Shown: one piece after another, positions 60,948 through 64,000 of the stretch
Position numbering within the stretch: position 1 is the stretch's first letter
How the letters are laid out: the number at the start of each line of letters is the position of its first letter
Source of the DNA: Arabidopsis thaliana
Taxonomy: Eukaryota > Streptophyta > Magnoliopsida > Brassicales > Brassicaceae
Assembly: GCF_000001735.4 (NCBI RefSeq)
Contig: NC_003070.9
Span: forward strand, 310,001 to 374,000
Direction of reading: 5' to 3'
DNA length: 64,000 bases
Made by a program: the position numbers and the translations under genes
Notes under the pieces: model-generated
Seen by the model: the letters and a program-made list of their open reading frames with translations, nothing else
What the model was told of the DNA's origin: nothing
Databases searched by the model: none

Positions 60948-62408
60948 GATATATCTTCACAATCTTTATTATTTATATATATCGACCCTTGTATATATAT
61001 GTTAGGCCGTGATGTTTAAAGTAATTATACAACTATGCGTGTTAGTAAAAATGTACAGGTAGACTAGAGAGTTTGCTTGCCGTCGTTTTCACTTTTCGGT
61101 TTTAGAGAGAAAGCCAACCTTAAAATGGGGAGTTTTTCGGAAATGACTGTTTTCTCCTTCCTTTTGTGTTTTTCCCCTGTCTTGTCATTTTCTAGTTTTT
61201 TCACTCTTCGTGCACATATGGTGGATGGATCCTTCTCCATGCCTACGGAAAGCGCAATGCAGTGACTTGTGGTCTTTTCTTTCTTTCAAATTATAGGCTT
61301 TCAAATAAAATAAATGTTGTATATCACGTATCATCAAATTCATTAGAACTCGATCGACCATCAGTTTTTTTAACTTTATAACGATGTTGACGTGACGAAA
61401 CGCATGCTGCTGTGCGAGTGAGAGAGTGTTAAGCGATGTGAACAACAGAACAAACAGTTTGCGACAATAATTAACAACACCAATTTTTTCATCCAACTTA
61501 GTAGTAGTGCTGCTTTTTCTCCCTTTTCACATAAAGCGGAAAAAATATATTGGGATTATCTCTTGGTGGTGATGTATAGATCGCACACTAACATGTAAGT
61601 TAGTGGGAGTTCAGGCTTGAAGATCTAGTTCTTTAGCGAGTCTTCGTTGGTCCGGCGGCTTATTATCAACGTACGTGTACATGATGAGCTCTAGCTATAG
61701 TAGGGTCCAACTTGTCGCCAAGACTGATTAATTCGTCATATACTAGTTAATTACTCTAAACGTATAGCTAAAGAAGAACATTATATATAGAATATTTTGT
61801 TAACTATGATTTGTTTATGGTGTTAGACATATAAGTTTGTTTAATGTAACTTCAAATTATGTTGATGGATAGAGATGGATTTAATGAGGAGGGTTAGGTT
61901 ATATACAATTTGGTACCCATTTATTGTTTGCTTTCCCAATATTTATTGCGGTTTGCATGTTTTATAAAAACTGGTTAATATATTTTTCGGGAGATTAAAT
62001 ATAAGGAAACTTTGATGCGACTCGACGACTTTGAGTGTAAAATTGATTAAACGCACCAGTCACATGATATGGAGGCAATCGGAGGGGAAACAAAACCGAC
62101 GGCGATGTGAAGTTCCCGGTGGTTTCGCTAACTTGGAACCTAAACGGTCGGAGAGGGATCCACGTGGCAGAATTCAGGAGATATTTTTGGAGTTTGGTTG
62201 GCCATGTTAAGCACATGCCCTGTCTTCTTCTCCCTATCTCTCATCCTTTGCGTTGCTTCCTCTTTTCACTGATACTATATTTTTTATTTCCACCTATCAG
62301 TCATTTACCATGTACATTAGTACGCAACGCACAATTCGGTGCCAAATTAGAGTTTCAGGGTCTCACCTCTCTCTAATCTGTTTGTATAAACTTTGAATGG
62401 AGGGAGAC

Positions 62409-62667
62409 TTAGACCATGTACATGGGTGATATTTTTAGAGTATCATCAGTTTAAAAATTATTTTTATATTAACCAAACAATTAGAATGAGCTTGATTAGT
62501 ATCATTCCAATGATTTTTTTGATATTACTATCATTTACGTGGCATCTCCTGATTGGTCGCATTTGTCAAAAATAAGAAAAAAATATTTATCTATTAAACA
62601 AATATTATAAATAATACTAAAATTTTTTAATGATAGTTTGTTAGTATCACCTATAACCATGCTCTTA
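62409..62667. mobile_element. Harbinger/Tourist-like MITE with TTA target duplication
   Basis: The element spans 62412-62664 (253 bp) and is flanked by TTA at 62409-62411 and 62665-62667. Its ends are 20-bp imperfect inverted repeats, 15 of 20 matching, beginning GACCATG on the left and GAGCATG on the right (reverse complement) and both ending GGTGATA. It is AT-rich, has no ORF, and the TWA target site is diagnostic of the PIF/Harbinger superfamily. The family name was not assigned. Confidence 0.75.
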
Positions 62668-63385
62668 ATAATTAGGATATAAAACATGTGAATGAGAGAA
62701 GTGGACCCTAGTGATCTTTGTTTGTAGTGGCCTCAAGATTTTACTTTAGTCCCAAATTCGGAGGAAATTATTTTTGTTAATTAATCATTTATTCTTTCTT
62801 TTGTTCTACCTCATTCCAACTTACAAATTCAGTATCCAATTCATAAGTTGAACCAAAAGGAAAGACATCATTCAACCCAAGATTAGACCAACTGTCTTTC
62901 GTGACACACTTGCAATTAATATGATTCTTAAAAAATGTTAATGATTTTGTTTGGAACCAAAAGACAATAAGTTAGCAGTCAAAAAAGCAGTAAATGTAAT
63001 TAGAAAGAAGAGACATGGTAATATAATAGATATTATGGATGGTGTGACGAATAATTGATCTAATAATCATTTCAGACAAGTGGACAACCCTACCTCCTGA
63101 GATGATCTTTTTAGCATTCTATGTATGTACTGGTTAAAAAAAGGTTTCAGAATCAAAATGATGATGATCGTATATTTGAAAAGAAGCCAATGATCTCTAC
63201 TTTGAAAGAAGAGAAGATGAAAAGAAGCCAATTATGAAGATGAAGAAAGGGCATAACAGAAGATTGAGTGTTATCCTTTGTTGAGGAGTGCCCAACACAA
63301 ATTAAAGAATGCTTCTTTTCCTTTGTTGGATATAATGTATTCAAAGACAATTGAAAATCCAGACGAGACGAGTCCACGAATAATG

Positions 63386-63439
63386 TGGGCCTTAAAAAGA
63401 GTCAGGTAAGGGAAGGCCCAATAACGAAAATAATGGGCT
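63386..63439 (+). promoter_or_regulatory. site II cluster of the NOT1 promoter
   Basis: TGGGCC at 63386-63391, GGCCCA at 63415-63420 and TGGGCT at 63434-63439, about 255-310 bp before the NOT1 ATG. Site II plus telo box is the usual promoter set of plant growth-related housekeeping genes. Confidence 0.6.
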
Positions 63440-63626
63440 TATTATTAGCAGCGGCGGTGAGTTATTATATGTGTGGAAAGAAGGGCCAAAATCACAACTC
63501 ACAACCCCCAAAACGCAAAAAACGCAAAATCGCAGAAAGAAACTTTGCAATCAAATCTCTCTCTCGGATCTCTGAGAGAGCGTTCTCGTAAATCCCTAAC
63601 TATAGCTACTCTCGTGGATCCACCGA

Positions 63627-63634
63627 AAACCCTA
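63627..63634 (+). promoter_or_regulatory. telo box AAACCCTA
   Basis: AAACCCTA lies 60 bp before the NOT1 ATG, in the leader or core promoter. It commonly accompanies site II motifs. Confidence 0.5.
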
Positions 63635-63693
63635 GAAGGAAGAGCCCCTCTCCCGTCGTCCCTGGCATTTCGGATCTCGGATTTCCTTACCTC

Positions 63694-64000
63694 ATGACTC
63701 CCTCCAAGGTCGCCGGTCATACCCGGTTCTTGCTCCACAGCTTTCATGATTCCGATGTCGACTCCATCGCCCTCCAGCTTTCTCAGGTACTTCGTTTTCT
63801 GTCTCTCACTTGCCGTCTAGTTCGGAGATCAGCATACGAAGAAATTTGGTTGGGTTTCTGATTTTTTTTAAAAAAAAATCAATTTGGGCAGTTTGTTGAT
63901 TTTGGAGTCGAGACTAGTATTCCAGTTCTCAAGACCTGCCTGGATTGCTTCACCGCCCGGAGAAGCCATCCTAATTCGTTGCAGCTTGAGAAAGTTGTAT
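63694..64000 (+). CDS. NOT1: CCR4-NOT complex scaffold NOT1, 5' end (partial)
   Basis: First two exons (63694-63786 and 63892 onward) of the very large NOT1 scaffold (AT1G02080), which organises mRNA deadenylation. The start reads MTPSKVAGHTRFLLHSFHDS, then the second exon FVDFGVETSIPVLKTCLDCF and ARRSHPNSLQLEKVV, in phase across a GT-AG intron. The gene runs off the right edge; the known protein is over 2300 residues, so only about 67 are visible. Identity rests on this N terminus and on the gene order. Confidence 0.85.

Larger units (their letters stand above)
60948..63693. promoter_or_regulatory. divergent region PHD-like / NOT1 with a MITE
   Basis: 2.75 kb. The left part is AT-rich. It holds a 253-bp Harbinger-like MITE at 62412-62664. 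The NOT1-proximal part has site II motifs and a telo box. No other gene seen. Confidence 0.55.

Overview
The window is plant nuclear DNA from a Brassicaceae genome and almost certainly Arabidopsis (A. thaliana or a very close relative). It is intron-rich, AT-rich between genes, dense (about 3 kb per gene) and almost free of transposons. Twenty protein genes can be built exon by exon. Their order and strands match, from memory, the top of A. thaliana chromosome 1 from AT1G01900 to AT1G02080. Reconstructed protein lengths also match those I remember for several genes (SBT1.1 774 aa, GET3A 353, ARK2 894, BIG3 1750, GAE2 434, SEC1A 673, LAP6 395, SPL8 333). No search was run, so the species call rests on recognition.

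Layout, left to right: subtilase SBT1.1 (+); tail-anchored-protein ATPase GET3A (-); SET-domain lysine methyltransferase (+); Vms1/ANKZF1-like ribosome-rescue factor (-); spliceosomal cyclophilin CYP18-1 (+); armadillo-repeat kinesin ARK2 (+); Sec7 ARF-GEF BIG3 (-); a short PPR protein (+); berberine-bridge-like FAD oxidase BBE1 (-); an unknown plant protein (-); UDP-glucuronate 4-epimerase GAE2 (+); Sec1/Munc18 protein SEC1A (+); a two-part nitroreductase-like protein (-); zinc-finger proteins ZAT1 and AT1G02040-like (-,-); anther polyketide synthase LAP6/PKSA (-); a long PPR protein (-); SBP transcription factor SPL8 (+); a small PHD-like protein (-); and the first two exons of the CCR4-NOT scaffold NOT1 (+), cut by the window end.

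The genes are independently transcribed and do not form an operon or an obvious biosynthetic cluster. Thematic links are loose: GET3A, BIG3 and SEC1A act in membrane traffic; SPL8 and LAP6 act in anther development; the Vms1-like protein and NOT1 act in mRNA/ribosome quality control and mRNA decay. Several housekeeping genes, many in divergent pairs, share promoters with TGGGCC/T (site II) motifs. The large gene-free stretches flank SPL8 and the C2H2 genes and are probably regulatory.

No clearly new system is visible. The most interesting unexplained items are a GC-rich double hairpin inside a SEC1A intron, three GC-AG introns, a Harbinger-type MITE upstream of NOT1, an overlapping upstream ORF on SEC1A, the 85-bp gap between LAP6 and the next zinc-finger gene, and the loss of the usual zinc CxxC in GET3A.
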